Positions 47,942 through 60,248 of a DNA stretch of 64,000 nucleotides are shown here, piece by piece. The first letter of the stretch is position 1, and each line of letters begins with the position of its first letter. The stretch is from Pseudoxanthomonas helianthi. GTDB lineage: Bacteria; Pseudomonadota; Gammaproteobacteria; Xanthomonadales; Xanthomonadaceae. The position numbers and the translations under genes are program-made. The DNA lies in the NCBI RefSeq assembly GCF_017939625.1, contig NZ_JAGKTC010000001.1, forward strand, positions 1,226,778 to 1,290,777, given 5' to 3'. The notes under the pieces are model-generated. The model was not told where the DNA came from. It did no database searches and saw only the letters and a list, made by a program, of their open reading frames with translations.

Positions 47942-48355
47942 ATGGCCGAATTCCAGACCCAAGACCCGCGCCCAACCGAGGCGCGACTGCTGGAGATGGT
48001 CTTCCCCGACCATACCAACCACCTCGGCACCCTGTTCGGCGGCCAGGCGCTGGCCTGGATGGACATGGCCGCCTTCATCGTCGCCTCGCGCTATGCGCGC
48101 AGCACCGTGGTCACGGCGCGTTCGGAACAGGTCGATTTCAACCAGCCGATTCGCAAGGGCGACCTGGTCGAAGTGATCGCGCGCATCGTCAAGGTCGGGC
48201 GCAGTTCGATGCACGTCGACGTCGACGTGGTCAACGAAGACCTGCTGAGCGGCCAGCGCAAGCTGTGCACGCAAGGCCACTTCGTGATGGTGGCGCTGGA
48301 CGAACTGGGTCGTCCGGTGCAGGCGCCGCCGTTGCCGGTGGCCACGGCGGCCTAG
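47942..48355 (+). CDS. Acyl-CoA thioesterase, hotdog fold (YciA-like)
   Basis: This 137-residue protein is a single hotdog domain with FPDHTNHLGTLFGGQALAWMDMAAFIVASRYARSTVVTARSEQVDF, the HLGTLFGG catalytic Asp/His environment and RKGDLVEVIARIVKVGRSS. YciA-type thioesterases hydrolyse medium- and long-chain acyl-CoA. It overlaps the convergent LysR gene by four bases at the 3' ends. Confidence 0.88.
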   Translation: MAEFQTQDPRPTEARLLEMVFPDHTNHLGTLFGGQALAWMDMAAFIVASRYARSTVVTARSEQVDFNQPIRKGDLVEVIARIVKVGRSSMHVDVDVVNEDLLSGQRKLCTQGHFVMVALDELGRPVQAPPLPVATAA

Positions 48356-49260
48356 GCACCCTCGCGCAACCAGTCGACGAATACCCGCAACTTCGGCGGC
48401 AGGTATTCGCGCGCCGGGTAGTAGATGAAGAACCCGGGGAACGGCAGGTAGAACGGTTCGAGCACGCGTACCAGGCGGCCTGCCGCTTCGTACTCCTTCG
48501 TGGCGAATTCGAACAGCTGCGCCAGTCCCATCCCGCGCAGGGCGGCATCGAGCGCGGTGCCGCCGTCGTTGACGATCAGCCGCGAGCCCACTTCCACCTC
48601 GAACACGCGACCGTCGCGGACGAATTCCCATTCCACCAGCTTGCCGCTGCCGGAATAGCGGAAGTGCACACAGACGTGCTGTGCCAGGTCCTCCGGCGTT
48701 TGCGGCGGCGGATGGCGGCGGAAGTAGTCCGGCGATCCGAGCACGGCCATCTTCAGCGGCGGGGTGAGCGGCAACGCGACCATATCCTGGCTCAGCAACT
48801 CGCCCAGGCGAATGCCCGCGTCGAAGCCGCCGGAGATCACGTCGCTGAGTCCGTCGTCGGCGAACAGCTCCACCCGCACGTCGGGGTAACGCGCAAGGAA
48901 ATCCGGCAGCCGCGGCGCGACCAGCCACCATGCCGCGCGCGGCAGGTTGACGCGCAGCAGGCCGGCCGGGCGTTCGCGCGCCGACTCCACTTCCTCCAGC
49001 GCTTCGTTGAGCGTGTCGATCGCGGGGCTGATCCGGCGCAGCAGGCGCTCGCCGGCCTCGGTCAGGCCGACCCGGCGGGTGGTGCGGTTGAGCAGGCGTA
49101 CGCCGAGCCGGGTTTCCAGCGCGCGCAGGGTCTGCGAAACCGCCGACGGACTGACCCCGAGCTGGTCGGCGGCCATGCGGAAGCTGCCCAACCGCGCGAC
49201 CCGCACGAAGGCCGGCAGCGCCGACAGGGTTTCCGGCCTGATTGTGAAGTTTGGCTTCAT
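48352..49260 (-). CDS. LysR-family regulator divergent to aldo/keto reductase
   Basis: This 302-residue protein has the LysR DNA-binding domain ([42 protein letters not shown]) and the effector domain, with [20 protein letters not shown], so it belongs to the same CrgA-like branch as the regulator at 37485. It faces the aldo/keto reductase at 49370 with 109 bases between them, its likely target. Its 3' end overlaps the thioesterase gene. Confidence 0.87.
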   Translation of the reverse strand: MKPNFTIRPETLSALPAFVRVARLGSFRMAADQLGVSPSAVSQTLRALETRLGVRLLNRTTRRVGLTEAGERLLRRISPAIDTLNEALEEVESARERPAGLLRVNLPRAAWWLVAPRLPDFLARYPDVRVELFADDGLSDVISGGFDAGIRLGELLSQDMVALPLTPPLKMAVLGSPDYFRRHPPPQTPEDLAQHVCVHFRYSGSGKLVEWEFVRDGRVFEVEVGSRLIVNDGGTALDAALRGMGLAQLFEFATKEYEAAGRLVRVLEPFYLPFPGFFIYYPAREYLPPKLRVFVDWLREGA

Positions 49261-49369
49261 TTGTCAGGAAGGCTACCACCGTTTTTCTTTCTTATCGCGG
49301 CGCGCACACTGGCCGGGCTCCACCATCTCCCCTTCCTTGCGCAGCTGCGCCCCCTTCGGAGAACTCCCC

Positions 49370-50368
49370 ATGCAAACCCGCACGCTCGGCCGCAACGGCC
49401 CCACTGTTTCCGCCCTCGGCCTCGGCTGCATGGGCATGAGCGCGTTCTACGGCGGTCGCGGCGACGACGCGGAATCCATCGCGGTGATCCATCGCGCGCT
49501 GGACCGTGGCGTCACCCTGCTGGATACCGCCGACATGTACGGCCCGCACACCAACGAGATGCTGGTCGGCAAGGCGATCGCCGGACCGCGCCGCGAGCAG
49601 GTCTTCCTCGCCACCAAGTTCGGCATCCGGCTCGATCCGAACGACCCGCACGCGCGCGGCGTCGACGGCCGTCCGGAATACGTGCAGGCCGCCTGCGAAG
49701 GCAGCCTGAAGCGGCTCGGCGTCGACCACATCGATCTGTACTACCAGCATCGCGTCGATCCGCAGGTGCCGATCGAGGACACCGTCGGCGCGATGGCGCG
49801 GCTGGTCGAGCAGGGCAAGGTGCGTTTCCTCGGCCTGTCCGAGGCGTCGGCGGAGACCATCCGCCGCGCCCATGCGGTGCATCCGATCACGGCAGTGCAG
49901 AGCGAATTTTCGTTGTGGTCGCGCGACCAGGAGGAGAATGGCGTGCTGGCGACCCTGCGCGAACTGGGCATCGGCTTCGTCGCCTATTCGCCGCTGGGCC
50001 GCGGCTTCCTGACCGGTGCGCTGAAGAGTCCCGACGACTTCGACGCCGACGACTACCGCCGCCATTCGCCGCGTTTCCAGGGGGAGAATTTCGCGAAGAA
50101 CCTCGCCCTGGTCGAACAGGTCGATGCGCTGGCGAAGGCCAAGGGCGTCACGGCCAGCCAGCTCGCCCTGGCCTGGGTGCTGGCCCAGGGCGACGACATC
50201 GTGCCGATCCCCGGCACCAAGCGGATCCGCTATCTCGATGAGAACCTCGACGCGCTCGATGTGCAGCTCGATGCGGCGGAACTGGCCGCGCTGGATGCGG
50301 TGTTCCCGCCCGGCGCGGTGGCGGGCATGCGCTATCCGGGTGCGGGCATGCAGGCGGTGAATCGCTGA
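49370..50368 (+). CDS. Aldo/keto reductase (AKR11/13-type)
   Basis: This 332-residue reductase begins [29 protein letters not shown], with catalytic [21 protein letters not shown], the His in [20 protein letters not shown] and the coenzyme motif [16 protein letters not shown]. This matches the oxidoreductases often found beside LysR genes, acting on pyridoxal-like or other aldehydes. The neighbouring LysR gene is divergent. A hairpin follows the stop codon. Confidence 0.87.
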   Translation: MQTRTLGRNGPTVSALGLGCMGMSAFYGGRGDDAESIAVIHRALDRGVTLLDTADMYGPHTNEMLVGKAIAGPRREQVFLATKFGIRLDPNDPHARGVDGRPEYVQAACEGSLKRLGVDHIDLYYQHRVDPQVPIEDTVGAMARLVEQGKVRFLGLSEASAETIRRAHAVHPITAVQSEFSLWSRDQEENGVLATLRELGIGFVAYSPLGRGFLTGALKSPDDFDADDYRRHSPRFQGENFAKNLALVEQVDALAKAKGVTASQLALAWVLAQGDDIVPIPGTKRIRYLDENLDALDVQLDAAELAALDAVFPPGAVAGMRYPGAGMQAVNR

Positions 50369-50375
50369 ACGGTCG

Positions 50376-50410
50376 CCGTGCGGAAGCGGACGGCATCCGT
50401 TTCCGCACGG
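50376..50410 (+). terminator. Hairpin between aldo/keto reductase and queF
   Basis: A stem of CCGTGCGGAA and TTCCGCACGG (50376-50385 and 50401-50410) with an inner CGGA/TCCG pairing forms a long hairpin seven bases after the stop. There is no T-run, so it may act as a pause or a repeat. Confidence 0.4.
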
Positions 50411-50424
50411 CGTAGAATTCGCGG

Positions 50425-51237
50425 ATGAATTCCGCGCAAGACTCCAGCCTCGGCCGCGAGGTCGCCTATCCCTCGCGTTACGACGCCAGCCTGCTGTTCC
50501 CGATTCCGCGCGCCGGTGCCCGAAGCGAACTGGGCCTGGTCCCGGCCGCGTTGCCGTTCATCGGCTTCGACCGCTGGCATGCGTTCGAACTGGCGTGGCT
50601 CGACGCGCGCGGCAAGCCGCAGGTGGACACGGCGACGCTGCGCGTGCCCTGCGATTCGCCGAACCTGGTCGAATCGAAATCGCTGAAGCTCTATCTCAAT
50701 TCGTTGAACGACGAACGCTTCGCCGACCGCGATGCGCTGCGCGAGCGCATCGTTTCCGACCTGTCGGCGGCGGCGGGCGCGACGGTCGCGATGGCGTTCG
50801 GCGTGCCGGCGATTTCCGGCGAAACAGGCGAGTCGATCGACGCGCTCGACATCGACATCGATCATTACGATCCGCCGCATCCGGATTTCCTCGTCGCTGA
50901 TGCCGGCGGCATCGTCGAGGAAACGCTGTCGTCGCATCTGTTGAAGTCGAACTGCCCCGTCACCGGGCAACCGGACTGGGCCAGCGTGAGCATCGCCTAT
51001 CGCGGCCCGCGCCTCGACCGCGCCGGCCTGCTGCGCTACCTGGTCAGTTTCCGCCACCACGCGGGCTTCCACGAGCAATGCGTCGAACGGATATTCGCCG
51101 ACGTGCTTTCGCGCTGCCGGCCGCAATGGCTGTCGGTGGAAGCGCGCTACACCCGCCGCGGCGGCCTGGACATCAATCCGTGGCGCGCCACGCCGGGCGC
51201 ACCCGAGCCGCTCATGCGGCGCGAGATGAGGCAATGA
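50425..51237 (+). CDS. queF: NADPH-dependent 7-cyano-7-deazaguanine reductase QueF (type II)
   Basis: QueF reduces preQ0 to preQ1 in queuosine synthesis. The 270-residue protein is of the longer type II form with two tunnel-fold domains, the QueF motif [13 protein letters not shown] near residues 85-100 and the active-site Cys in [14 protein letters not shown]. No other queuosine gene is adjacent. The ATG at 50425 is the first codon after the hairpin, with weak ribosome-binding sequence. Confidence 0.95.
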   Translation: MNSAQDSSLGREVAYPSRYDASLLFPIPRAGARSELGLVPAALPFIGFDRWHAFELAWLDARGKPQVDTATLRVPCDSPNLVESKSLKLYLNSLNDERFADRDALRERIVSDLSAAAGATVAMAFGVPAISGETGESIDALDIDIDHYDPPHPDFLVADAGGIVEETLSSHLLKSNCPVTGQPDWASVSIAYRGPRLDRAGLLRYLVSFRHHAGFHEQCVERIFADVLSRCRPQWLSVEARYTRRGGLDINPWRATPGAPEPLMRREMRQ

Positions 51238-51334
51238 ATATTACATTCATGCTTCACGCGTTCCCGATGTTTTCTTAACAAGCGGTGTGTACATTTGGGC
51301 GCTCGTAGACCACCCCATCAGGGAGGAGCCCTGC

Positions 51335-51646
51335 ATGAGCACCGAAAAGAAAGCGGATTTTTCCGATGTGACCGCGAAGGTCGACAGCACCGCACCGGTC
51401 GTCGAAAAGGCGGACTTCTCCGACGTCACCGCGACTGTGGACAGCACCGCCGAAGTCGTCAGCGGCGGCGAACAGACCTACACCATCCAGAAGGGCGACA
51501 CCCTTTCCAAGATCGCCAAGGATCACTACGGCAAGGCCAGCGCGTGGCACCAGATCTTCGACGCCAACCGCGACACCATCGAGGATCCCGATCGTATCTT
51601 CCCGGGCCAGGTGATCAAGTTGCCGTCGCTGCCGAAAGAAGACTGA
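51335..51646 (+). CDS. LysM-domain protein with a tandem N-terminal duplication
   Basis: This 103-residue protein has a LysM domain (about residues 48-98, TYTIQKGDTLSKIAKDHYG and FPGQVIKLPSLP), as in the potassium-binding protein Kbp (YgaU). Before it are two direct repeats of 19 residues (7-25 and 26-44), starting ADFSDVTAKVDST and ADFSDVTATVDST. There is no signal peptide. The ATG at 51335 has a GGGAGGAG site. A lipoprotein gene follows 33 bases later. The repeats are acidic and may replace the BON domain of Kbp. Confidence 0.82.
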   Translation: MSTEKKADFSDVTAKVDSTAPVVEKADFSDVTATVDSTAEVVSGGEQTYTIQKGDTLSKIAKDHYGKASAWHQIFDANRDTIEDPDRIFPGQVIKLPSLPKED

Positions 51647-51679
51647 CTCTTCCTCTCTTCCATCCAAGGATTGAACACC

Positions 51680-52168
51680 ATGAAGCACAATCGCATCGCT
51701 TATGCCCTGATCGTGGCCCTTGCTGGCAGCGTCGCCCTGGTCGGCTGCAAGAAGAAGGAAGAACCGGTTGCCCCCGCGCCGGCTCCGACCGAAACCGCTC
51801 CTGCCCCTGCGCCTGTCGAACCCGCGCCCGCTCCGGCTCCGGTCTCCGCCACCAGCGTCACCGTGGGCAATACTGCCGCTGCCGACAAGTCGGTCGCCGC
51901 GATGACCACCTTCGGCGCCAAGGACAAGATCATCGTGTCGGTGAAGACCGATGCGGCGACTCCGGCTAATGCCACCATCGAAGCCAAGCTGACCTACCAG
52001 GACGGTCAGGAAGCCGGCAAGAAGTCGGCCACCGTCGCCGCCGGTGGCGTCGATACCACCAATATCGAGTTCACCAAGGCCACCCCGTGGCCCACCGGCA
52101 AGTACAAGGTCGACGTGACCCTCAACGGCACGCCGGTCGGCATGACCCAGGAAATCGAAGTGAAGTGA
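51680..52168 (+). CDS. Small lipoprotein with Pro/Ala-rich linker, unknown function
   Basis: This 162-residue protein has a lipoprotein signal with lipobox LVGC (Cys near residue 17), followed by KKKEE and a Pro/Ala-rich stretch of about 35 residues. The C-terminal half (about residues 65-162) is beta-rich ([35 protein letters not shown]) like an immunoglobulin-type fold. No family is recognised. It is co-directional with the LysM gene and ends with a strong terminator, so the two may share a transcript. Confidence 0.75.
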   Translation: MKHNRIAYALIVALAGSVALVGCKKKEEPVAPAPAPTETAPAPAPVEPAPAPAPVSATSVTVGNTAAADKSVAAMTTFGAKDKIIVSVKTDAATPANATIEAKLTYQDGQEAGKKSATVAAGGVDTTNIEFTKATPWPTGKYKVDVTLNGTPVGMTQEIEVK

Positions 52169-52255
52169 CGCATCGGCCGCGCTTCGAGGCGGCCCTGCAC
52201 GCAACGCATCCCGCCGCGGCGGGGCCCCTTACCGACCCATGTGGACGGGCAAGCC

Positions 52256-52284
52256 GGGCGCGGAGAAATCCGCGCCCTTTTTTT
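52256..52284 (+). terminator. Rho-independent terminator with GAAA tetraloop
   Basis: The stem GGGCGCGGA/TCCGCGCCC with a GAAA tetraloop is followed by seven T residues, 87 bases past the lipoprotein stop codon. Confidence 0.93.
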
Positions 52285-52463
52285 ATGCCCCTGGCTCGCA
52301 TGCCGGGCATGCGGACAGGTGTCGAAAACACCCTTGGCTCCGCCCTTTCATTCGGTTCGTCTTTGCCGTGGAGGCGGCCGCGCGCGACAATGGCGGTCGA
52401 TACCGGGCGGCGCTTCGCCGCGCCATGCTTCCGGCCAACCGCAACCGCAGAGACTCCGACCCC

Positions 52464-54689
<2,226 letters not shown>

Positions 54690-54713
54690 AGCGTCGAACG
54701 CGCCGTACCAGCG

Positions 54714-54741
54714 AACGCCCGGCCATGCCGGGCGTTCTTGT
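54714..54741 (+). terminator. Terminator after icd
   Basis: A 10-bp stem AACGCCCGGC/GCCGGGCGTT with loop CAT is followed by CTTGT, 24 bases past the icd stop. Confidence 0.8.
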
Positions 54742-54768
54742 ATCCGGGACGACATCGTGCGAAACGTC

Positions 54769-54841
54769 CGTAGGGTGGGCACGCCTTTTGTGCCCGCCGG
54801 ATTGGAGGCGCGGCGGGCACAAAAGGCGTGCCCACCCTACG
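54769..54841. repeat. Perfect 31-base inverted repeat (GTAGGGTGGGCACG family), copy 1
   Basis: Arms of 31 bases at 54769-54799 and 54811-54841 are exact inverted copies (start CGTAGGGTGGGCACGCC) with an 11-base loop. A second copy of the element lies after the exbD-like gene at 55309-55379. Confidence 0.9.
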
Positions 54842-54912
54842 AAGGTCGACCGCTTGCGGCGCCCGTCGGGTCGGCGTAGCGTGGATGGCGTCCCACCGAC
54901 CAGGAGTGCGCC

Positions 54913-55308
<396 letters not shown>

Positions 55309-55379
55309 GTAGGGTGGGCACGTTTTTCGTGCCCGCCGCACCGACAATCTGGTGGGCACAAAAGGCGTGCCCACCCTAC
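55309..55379. repeat. Inverted repeat (GTAGGGTGGGCACG family), copy 2
   Basis: Left arm 55309-55337 and right arm 55351-55379 form an imperfect inverted pair of the same family as 54769-54841. It starts directly after the TGA of the exbD-like gene and ends five bases before the pdxJ stop, so it fills the gap between these convergent genes. Confidence 0.85.
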
Positions 55380-55384
55380 GGAAA

Positions 55385-56137
55385 TTAGTTGCCCGCGAGG
55401 ATCCGCAGGTAACCGCGCACGGTGGCATCCAGTCCGGCGTACAGGGCTTCGTCGATCAGCGCGTGGCCGATCGACACTTCCAGCACATCGGGCACGCGGG
55501 CGAGGAACGCACCGAGATTGGCCTGGCTGAGGTCGTGGCCGGCATTGACCCCCAGGCCCAGTGCCTGCGCTTCGCGCGCGGTGCCGGCGCATGCGGCCAG
55601 CGCCGCGTTGGCATCGCCTGCAGCCGCGGCTTCGGCATAAGGCCCGGTATACAACTCGATCCGGTCGGCGCCGATCCGCGCGGCTTCGGCGAGACCGGCA
55701 CAGCCGGCATCGGCGAACAGGCTGACCCGGCAGCCCAGCGCTTTCAGTTCGGCGACCAGCGGCTGCAGGCGCGCGGCGTCGCGGACGAAATCGAAACCAT
55801 GGTCGGAGGTCAGCTGTCCGTCGCTGTCCGGCACCAGCGTGGCCTGCGCCGGGCGTGTCTGTGCACACAGCTCCACGAAGCCGGGATAGCCCGCGCGTGG
55901 TGGCGCGAACGGATTGCCTTCGATGTTGAATTCGACGCCGTATTCGCCGGTCAGTCCGGCCAGCGCGAACACGTCGTCGGCACGGATGTGGCGCTGGTCG
56001 GGGCGTGGATGCACGGTGATGCCGTGCGCGCCGGCGTCGAGGCAGGCGCGGGCCGCACGCACCACGTCGGGCGCGTGGCCGCCGCGCGAGTTGCGCAACA
56101 CCGCGATCTTGTTGACGTTGACGCTGAGGACGGTCAT
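55385..56137 (-). CDS. pdxJ: Pyridoxine 5'-phosphate synthase PdxJ
   Basis: PdxJ condenses 1-deoxyxylulose 5-phosphate with the PdxA product to form pyridoxine 5'-phosphate. The 250-residue TIM-barrel protein begins [17 protein letters not shown] and has [40 protein letters not shown] and [15 protein letters not shown]. The ATG at 56137 fits the conserved start; longer readings upstream overlap the small membrane protein gene. It lies five bases after that gene and probably shares its transcript. Confidence 0.96.
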   Translation of the reverse strand: MTVLSVNVNKIAVLRNSRGGHAPDVVRAARACLDAGAHGITVHPRPDQRHIRADDVFALAGLTGEYGVEFNIEGNPFAPPRAGYPGFVELCAQTRPAQATLVPDSDGQLTSDHGFDFVRDAARLQPLVAELKALGCRVSLFADAGCAGLAEAARIGADRIELYTGPYAEAAAAGDANAALAACAGTAREAQALGLGVNAGHDLSQANLGAFLARVPDVLEVSIGHALIDEALYAGLDATVRGYLRILAGN

Positions 56138-56142
56138 GCGGC

Positions 56143-56412
56143 TCAGGGCGCGCCGATGCCGTCGTGCTCCGTCTGCGAAGCCTGTTGCTGCCGGCGCGCC
56201 TCGGCCAGCTCGCGCAGCCGGCGCAGTTCCTGCGGGTCGATCATCGGGCGTTCCTCGCGGCGGTTGCCCAGCCGCGCCGACATCCAGCCCAGCACCCAGG
56301 CCAGCAGCAACACCAGCGAGGCCAGCAGCAGCACGGCCATCAGCCCGGTCGATGAAGTGCGCACGGCGCCGAACAGGGCGCCCAGAGACAACAGCAGGAA
56401 CAGCCAATGCAT
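56143..56412 (-). CDS. Small membrane protein upstream of pdxJ
   Basis: This 89-residue protein has two hydrophobic helices (about residues 2-18 and 23-45, [17 protein letters not shown] and [19 protein letters not shown]) and a charged Arg/Glu-rich cytoplasmic tail ([27 protein letters not shown]), which may be a coiled coil. I do not recognise the family. Its stop is five bases before the pdxJ ATG and it starts about 67 bases from the cls stop, so it may sit in a cls-pdxJ run on the minus strand. Confidence 0.75.
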   Translation of the reverse strand: MHWLFLLLSLGALFGAVRTSSTGLMAVLLLASLVLLLAWVLGWMSARLGNRREERPMIDPQELRRLRELAEARRQQQASQTEHDGIGAP

Positions 56413-56478
56413 TTCAAATCCCCGTCCGCGATCCCGCGGGCCCGAATCCGCCGCGAGTCTAGCGCTTTCGCCGCGGGC

Positions 56479-57924
56479 TTACAGCAGCGGCGACAGCAGG
56501 CGGGCCAGCGCTTCCGGCAAGCGGTGCCGCCACAGCGACCGGTGGCGCTCGCGCTGCACCTGTGGCGCGTCGTCGAGTTCGCCCCGCAGCAGCCGGTCCA
56601 GCTGCCCGGCCATTTCCTCGCCGCGCAGCAGCACCGAGACCTCGAAGTTCAGGCGGAAGCTGCGGTTGTCGAAGTTGGCGCTGCCGATCAGGGCCAGGTT
56701 GTCGTCGCACAGCAGCGCCTTGGTGTGCAGCATGCGCGGGCCGTATTCATGGACCTTGACCCCGGCGGCGAGCAGTTCGTCGAAGTACGAACGCGCGGCA
56801 TAGGTGACCAGTCTCGAATCGCTCATCTTCGGCACCAGCAGGCGCACGTCGAGCCCGCCCAGCGCGGCCGACGTCAGCGCCATGCGCGCGGCCTCGCCCG
56901 GTACGAAGTACGGCGTCGCCAACCAGACGCGCCGACGCGCCTCGTGGATCGCGGCCACGTGCATGCGGTGGATCGCCTCCCACGACGAATCCGGCCCCGA
57001 CACCAGCACCTGCGCGGGAATGTCGCCGGGTTCCGCATGCGGCCACAGCGCGCAGCCGGCGAACGCCTCGCGGGTCTGCCCACTGGCGTAGACCCAGTCC
57101 TCGACGAACACCAGCTGCACGCTGCGCACCACTTCGCCGACCAGGCGCAGGTGCAGGTCGCGGTACGCATCGGGACGCAGGCGTTCGTCTTCCTCGTCGG
57201 TGACGTTGATGCCGCCGGTGAAGGCGACGTGGCCGTCGACCACGACGATCTTGCGGTGGCTGCGCAGGTTGACCCAGGGCCGGGCGAAGCCGCGGAACTT
57301 GGCCGGGTGGAACCAGGCGATCTCGCCGCCGGCATCCAGCAGGGGTTGCAGGAAGCGCGCGCGCAACTTCGACGAACCCACCGCATCGACCAGCAGCTTG
57401 ACCTTGACCCCGGCCCGCGCGCGCTCGACCAGCGCATCGCGCAGGCGCGTGCCGATGCGGTCGGGCATGAAGATGTAGTACTCCAGGTGCACGTGGTCGC
57501 GCGCCGATGCGACCGCTTCGAGGATCGCGTCGTAGGTCGCGCCGCCGTCGACCAGCAGCTGCACCGAACGCGCGGTAAGCGGCGCCAGTCCGGTGGTGGA
57601 CTGGCCGAGCAGGGCCAGTTCGGTGCAGTCCTCGCTCAGCGGCCCGGCCAGCGTTCTCGGGTCGAGTCGGTTGCGGGCGATGCGCCGGCGCAGGCGCTGG
57701 CGGTCGATCTTCTGCGGGCCGAGCAGGAAATACACCACGTAGCCGACGTACGGCAGCAGCGACAGCGACAGCAGCCAGCTCAGCGTCGCCACCGGCTCGC
57801 GCCGCTGCAGCACGATCCACATGCACAGCGGCACCAGGTACAGCAACCAGGCCAGCGACAGGTACAGGTTGATGTGCGGAATCGCCCAGAAGGCATCCCA
57901 CAGATGGCGCAGGGCGGCGAGCAT
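56479..57924 (-). CDS. cls: Cardiolipin synthase
   Basis: Cls joins two phosphatidylglycerol molecules into cardiolipin in the inner membrane. The 481-residue product has two N-terminal membrane helices (about residues 15-35 and 45-65), then two phospholipase D domains with the HKD motifs HRKIVVVDG (about residue 220) and HTKALLCDDN (about residue 398), as in ClsA. It is the first of a minus-strand row with the small membrane gene and pdxJ. Confidence 0.95.
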   Translation of the reverse strand: MLAALRHLWDAFWAIPHINLYLSLAWLLYLVPLCMWIVLQRREPVATLSWLLSLSLLPYVGYVVYFLLGPQKIDRQRLRRRIARNRLDPRTLAGPLSEDCTELALLGQSTTGLAPLTARSVQLLVDGGATYDAILEAVASARDHVHLEYYIFMPDRIGTRLRDALVERARAGVKVKLLVDAVGSSKLRARFLQPLLDAGGEIAWFHPAKFRGFARPWVNLRSHRKIVVVDGHVAFTGGINVTDEEDERLRPDAYRDLHLRLVGEVVRSVQLVFVEDWVYASGQTREAFAGCALWPHAEPGDIPAQVLVSGPDSSWEAIHRMHVAAIHEARRRVWLATPYFVPGEAARMALTSAALGGLDVRLLVPKMSDSRLVTYAARSYFDELLAAGVKVHEYGPRMLHTKALLCDDNLALIGSANFDNRSFRLNFEVSVLLRGEEMAGQLDRLLRGELDDAPQVQRERHRSLWRHRLPEALARLLSPLL

Positions 57925-57994
57925 GCCGGCATTCTATTGATCCAGCGCTCGGGTTGTCACAACTCCGTGTTGCGTGAAGAGCCGAGGAGCCCAG

Positions 57995-58137
57995 CCTCCT
58001 CCCTTGCGCGCGCAGCGTGCAGGGGAGGATCGAGGAGGGGGTGCTTTGCTGTTGCTTTCGGCTTTTCGGAGGCGGGAGGCAGGAGCAAAGGCACCCCTCC
58101 TCAATCCTCCCCTTTGCCTTTGGCAAAAGGGAGGAGG
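57995..58137. repeat. Inverted repeat of the CCTCCTCCCTT...GGGAGGAGG type
   Basis: Left arm about 57995-58043 and right arm 58091-58137 are inverted (CCTCCTCCC ... GGGAGGAGG outside, AGGAGGGG ... CCCCTCCT inside), separated by about 47 bases. It lies in the gap between the divergent cls and radical SAM genes, which is otherwise without recognisable features. Confidence 0.7.
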
Positions 58138-58199
58138 TCGAGGCAGAACCGCGATCCCGTGTCGCCGACGATGAGACGGCCACGGCGTAGGCTGCACGC

Positions 58200-59315
58200 A
58201 TGCACGAAGGAGAAGGCTCGCACCGGGGACAGGCCATCAAGGGCCGCGGTTCTACCGGCTGGTTGCCGGGCCGCTATGCGAAGACCGTTGCGGAAAAGAC
58301 CGACGACGGCTGGCACGACCGCGACCGCGAGGACGAAAGCGACTCCGCGCCAAGTACCGAAGTGCGCGAGGAAGCCGCGCGCAGCGTGATCGTGCGCAAC
58401 CACTCGCCGGATATCCCGTTCGCGCAATCGGTGAACCCGTATCGCGGTTGCGAGCATGGCTGCTCGTACTGCTTCGCGCGCCCGACCCATGCCTACATCG
58501 ACCTGTCGCCGGGACTGGATTTCGAGACCAAGATCTTCGCCAAGACCAATGCGCCGGAAGTATTGCGCCGCGAGCTGGCCAGGCCCGGTTACCAGGTCAG
58601 CCCGATCGCGCTGGGCGTCAGCACCGACATCTATCAGCCGACCGAACGCAAGTTGCAACTGACCCGCAAGGTGATCGAGGTGCTGGCCGAAACCCGCCAC
58701 CCGTTCTCGCTGATCACCAAGAACGCGCTGGTCGAACGCGACATCGACCTGCTCGCGCCGATGGCGAAGCTCAACCTCGTCCACTGCTACATCTCGATCA
58801 CCTCGCTGGACAACCCGTTGTCGTCGAAGCTGGAGCCACGCGCGTCTGCCCCGCACGCGCGCCTGCGCGCGATGCGCGCGCTGCACGAGGCGGGCATCCC
58901 GGTCGGGGTGATGTTCGCGCCGGCGATCCCGTGGGTGAACGACCATATGCTGGAAGACGTACTGGAAGCCGCGCGCGACGCCGGCGCGCGTTCGGCCGGC
59001 TACGTGCTGTTGCGCCTGCCCCACGAAGTGGCGCCGCTGTTCCGCGACTGGCTGGAAACCCACGTGCCCGACCGCGCCGCGCACGTGATGAGCACGATCC
59101 GCCAGTCGCGCGGCGGCAAGGATTACGACGCGGCCTTCGGCAAGCGCTTCAGCGGCGAAGGCGTATTCGCCGAGCTACTGGCGAAACGCTTCGCCCTGGC
59201 GAAGAAGCGCTTCGGCTACGACAGCGGCTACAGCCGCAGCCATCGCGACGATGGCCTCGATTGCAGCCTGTTCGTACCCCCGCGCAAACCGTCGCCGCAG
59301 GGCGAGTTGTTCTGA
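58200..59315 (+). CDS. Radical SAM protein, PA0069 family (SplB-like)
   Basis: This 371-residue protein has a Cys-rich iron-sulfur motif CEHGCSYCFARPTHAY (CxxxCxxC near residue 83) and the TIM-barrel region with GVSTDIYQPTERKLQLTRKVIEVL, SLITKNAL and HCYISITSLDNPLSSKLEPRA. The PA0069/Rv2578c group is related to spore photoproduct lyase; its substrate is unknown. The start at the beginning of the gap gives a hydrophilic N-terminus of about 65 residues before the catalytic part. It is convergent with the GNAT genes. Confidence 0.88.
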   Translation: MHEGEGSHRGQAIKGRGSTGWLPGRYAKTVAEKTDDGWHDRDREDESDSAPSTEVREEAARSVIVRNHSPDIPFAQSVNPYRGCEHGCSYCFARPTHAYIDLSPGLDFETKIFAKTNAPEVLRRELARPGYQVSPIALGVSTDIYQPTERKLQLTRKVIEVLAETRHPFSLITKNALVERDIDLLAPMAKLNLVHCYISITSLDNPLSSKLEPRASAPHARLRAMRALHEAGIPVGVMFAPAIPWVNDHMLEDVLEAARDAGARSAGYVLLRLPHEVAPLFRDWLETHVPDRAAHVMSTIRQSRGGKDYDAAFGKRFSGEGVFAELLAKRFALAKKRFGYDSGYSRSHRDDGLDCSLFVPPRKPSPQGELF

Positions 59316-59333
59316 CCTGACGTGCCCTGCGCG

Positions 59334-59792
59334 TCAATCCAGACGCACGCTCATCCTGTAATACGGCACGTCGCCCTTGTGGAAGCGCTCGCCTTCGGGC
59401 CGCATGCCGAAGCGTTCGTAGAACCCGAGCGCCGATTCCCGTGCGTCGCACCAGAAGTACTGGAAGCCCTGGTCCTTCAGCTCGGCGAGGATGTGCGCCA
59501 GCATCCGCGTACCGACGCCATGGCGCTGGAACCCGCTGGCGGTCGCGAACTTGCGCAGGCGCACGTCGTGGCCTTCGGGATACACGGAGGCCACCGACAC
59601 GAGTTCCTCCCGCAGGAAGGCGCCGAAATGCCGGGCGTCCTCGTCGCCTTCGACATGGCAGAACTCCGGCGGCTTGTCCGGCCACAGCACCGAGTGGCGA
59701 AGCGGAATGGTCTGCTGCCAAGGGATCCGGCGGATGCGCAAGTCGGGAATGGCGGATCCGACCGGCAGGCGGGTCGCGGAATCGTCGTGCAT
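59334..59792 (-). CDS. GNAT-family acetyltransferase
   Basis: This 152-residue protein has the GNAT fold, with the acetyl-CoA loop QRHGVGTRMLAHILAEL (about residues 92-108) and a C-terminal QYFWCDARESALGFYERFGM. The substrate is unknown. It follows the second GNAT gene by 16 bases, so the pair probably share a transcript that starts at the oxygenase gene. Confidence 0.85.
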   Translation of the reverse strand: MHDDSATRLPVGSAIPDLRIRRIPWQQTIPLRHSVLWPDKPPEFCHVEGDEDARHFGAFLREELVSVASVYPEGHDVRLRKFATASGFQRHGVGTRMLAHILAELKDQGFQYFWCDARESALGFYERFGMRPEGERFHKGDVPYYRMSVRLD

Positions 59793-59808
59793 CAGCTACG
59801 TGGCCGCA

Positions 59809-60234
59809 CTATTGCGTGTACCCGTCCGCGGCGGCCTTCTCCGGGTCGGAGAAGATCGCCATGGCCGTGTTCATTCGGCGGAAGCCGAACCTGGCGTAGA
59901 ACGGCTCGCGGCCGGGAACGGCATAGAGAATGATCTTGCGGTGGCCTTTGGAAAGGTCGACCAGGCTCTGGATCAGTTCCTTGCCCAGGCCCGTTCCCTG
60001 GTAGGCGGGATGGACGACGATGTCGCAGAGATAGGAGCAGTCCACGCCATCGGCCACGGCGCGGCCGGCGGCGACAACCTGGTCGCCATCGAATGCGAAG
60101 CGCTTGAACATGCTGTTCGAATAGGCCGTCTTCAGCCACTCGCCGCTCTTGTTGCCGAGCGGGGCGATGCGATAGAGCTCCGACAACGCGTCCCAATCGA
60201 CCGCGTCCGGGGATTGCGTCCAGCGAATGGCCAT
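59809..60234 (-). CDS. GNAT-family acetyltransferase (second copy)
   Basis: This 141-residue protein has the GNAT acetyl-CoA loop HPAYQGTGLGKELIQSLVDLSKG (about residues 75-97) and the C-terminal KIILYAVPGREPFYARFGFRRM. It differs from its neighbour in sequence, so it is not a recent duplicate. The ATG at 60234 lies 14 bases after the oxygenase stop. Its substrate is unknown. Confidence 0.85.
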   Translation of the reverse strand: MAIRWTQSPDAVDWDALSELYRIAPLGNKSGEWLKTAYSNSMFKRFAFDGDQVVAAGRAVADGVDCSYLCDIVVHPAYQGTGLGKELIQSLVDLSKGHRKIILYAVPGREPFYARFGFRRMNTAMAIFSDPEKAAADGYTQ

Positions 60235-60248
60235 GGGGTCTCCGGAAG

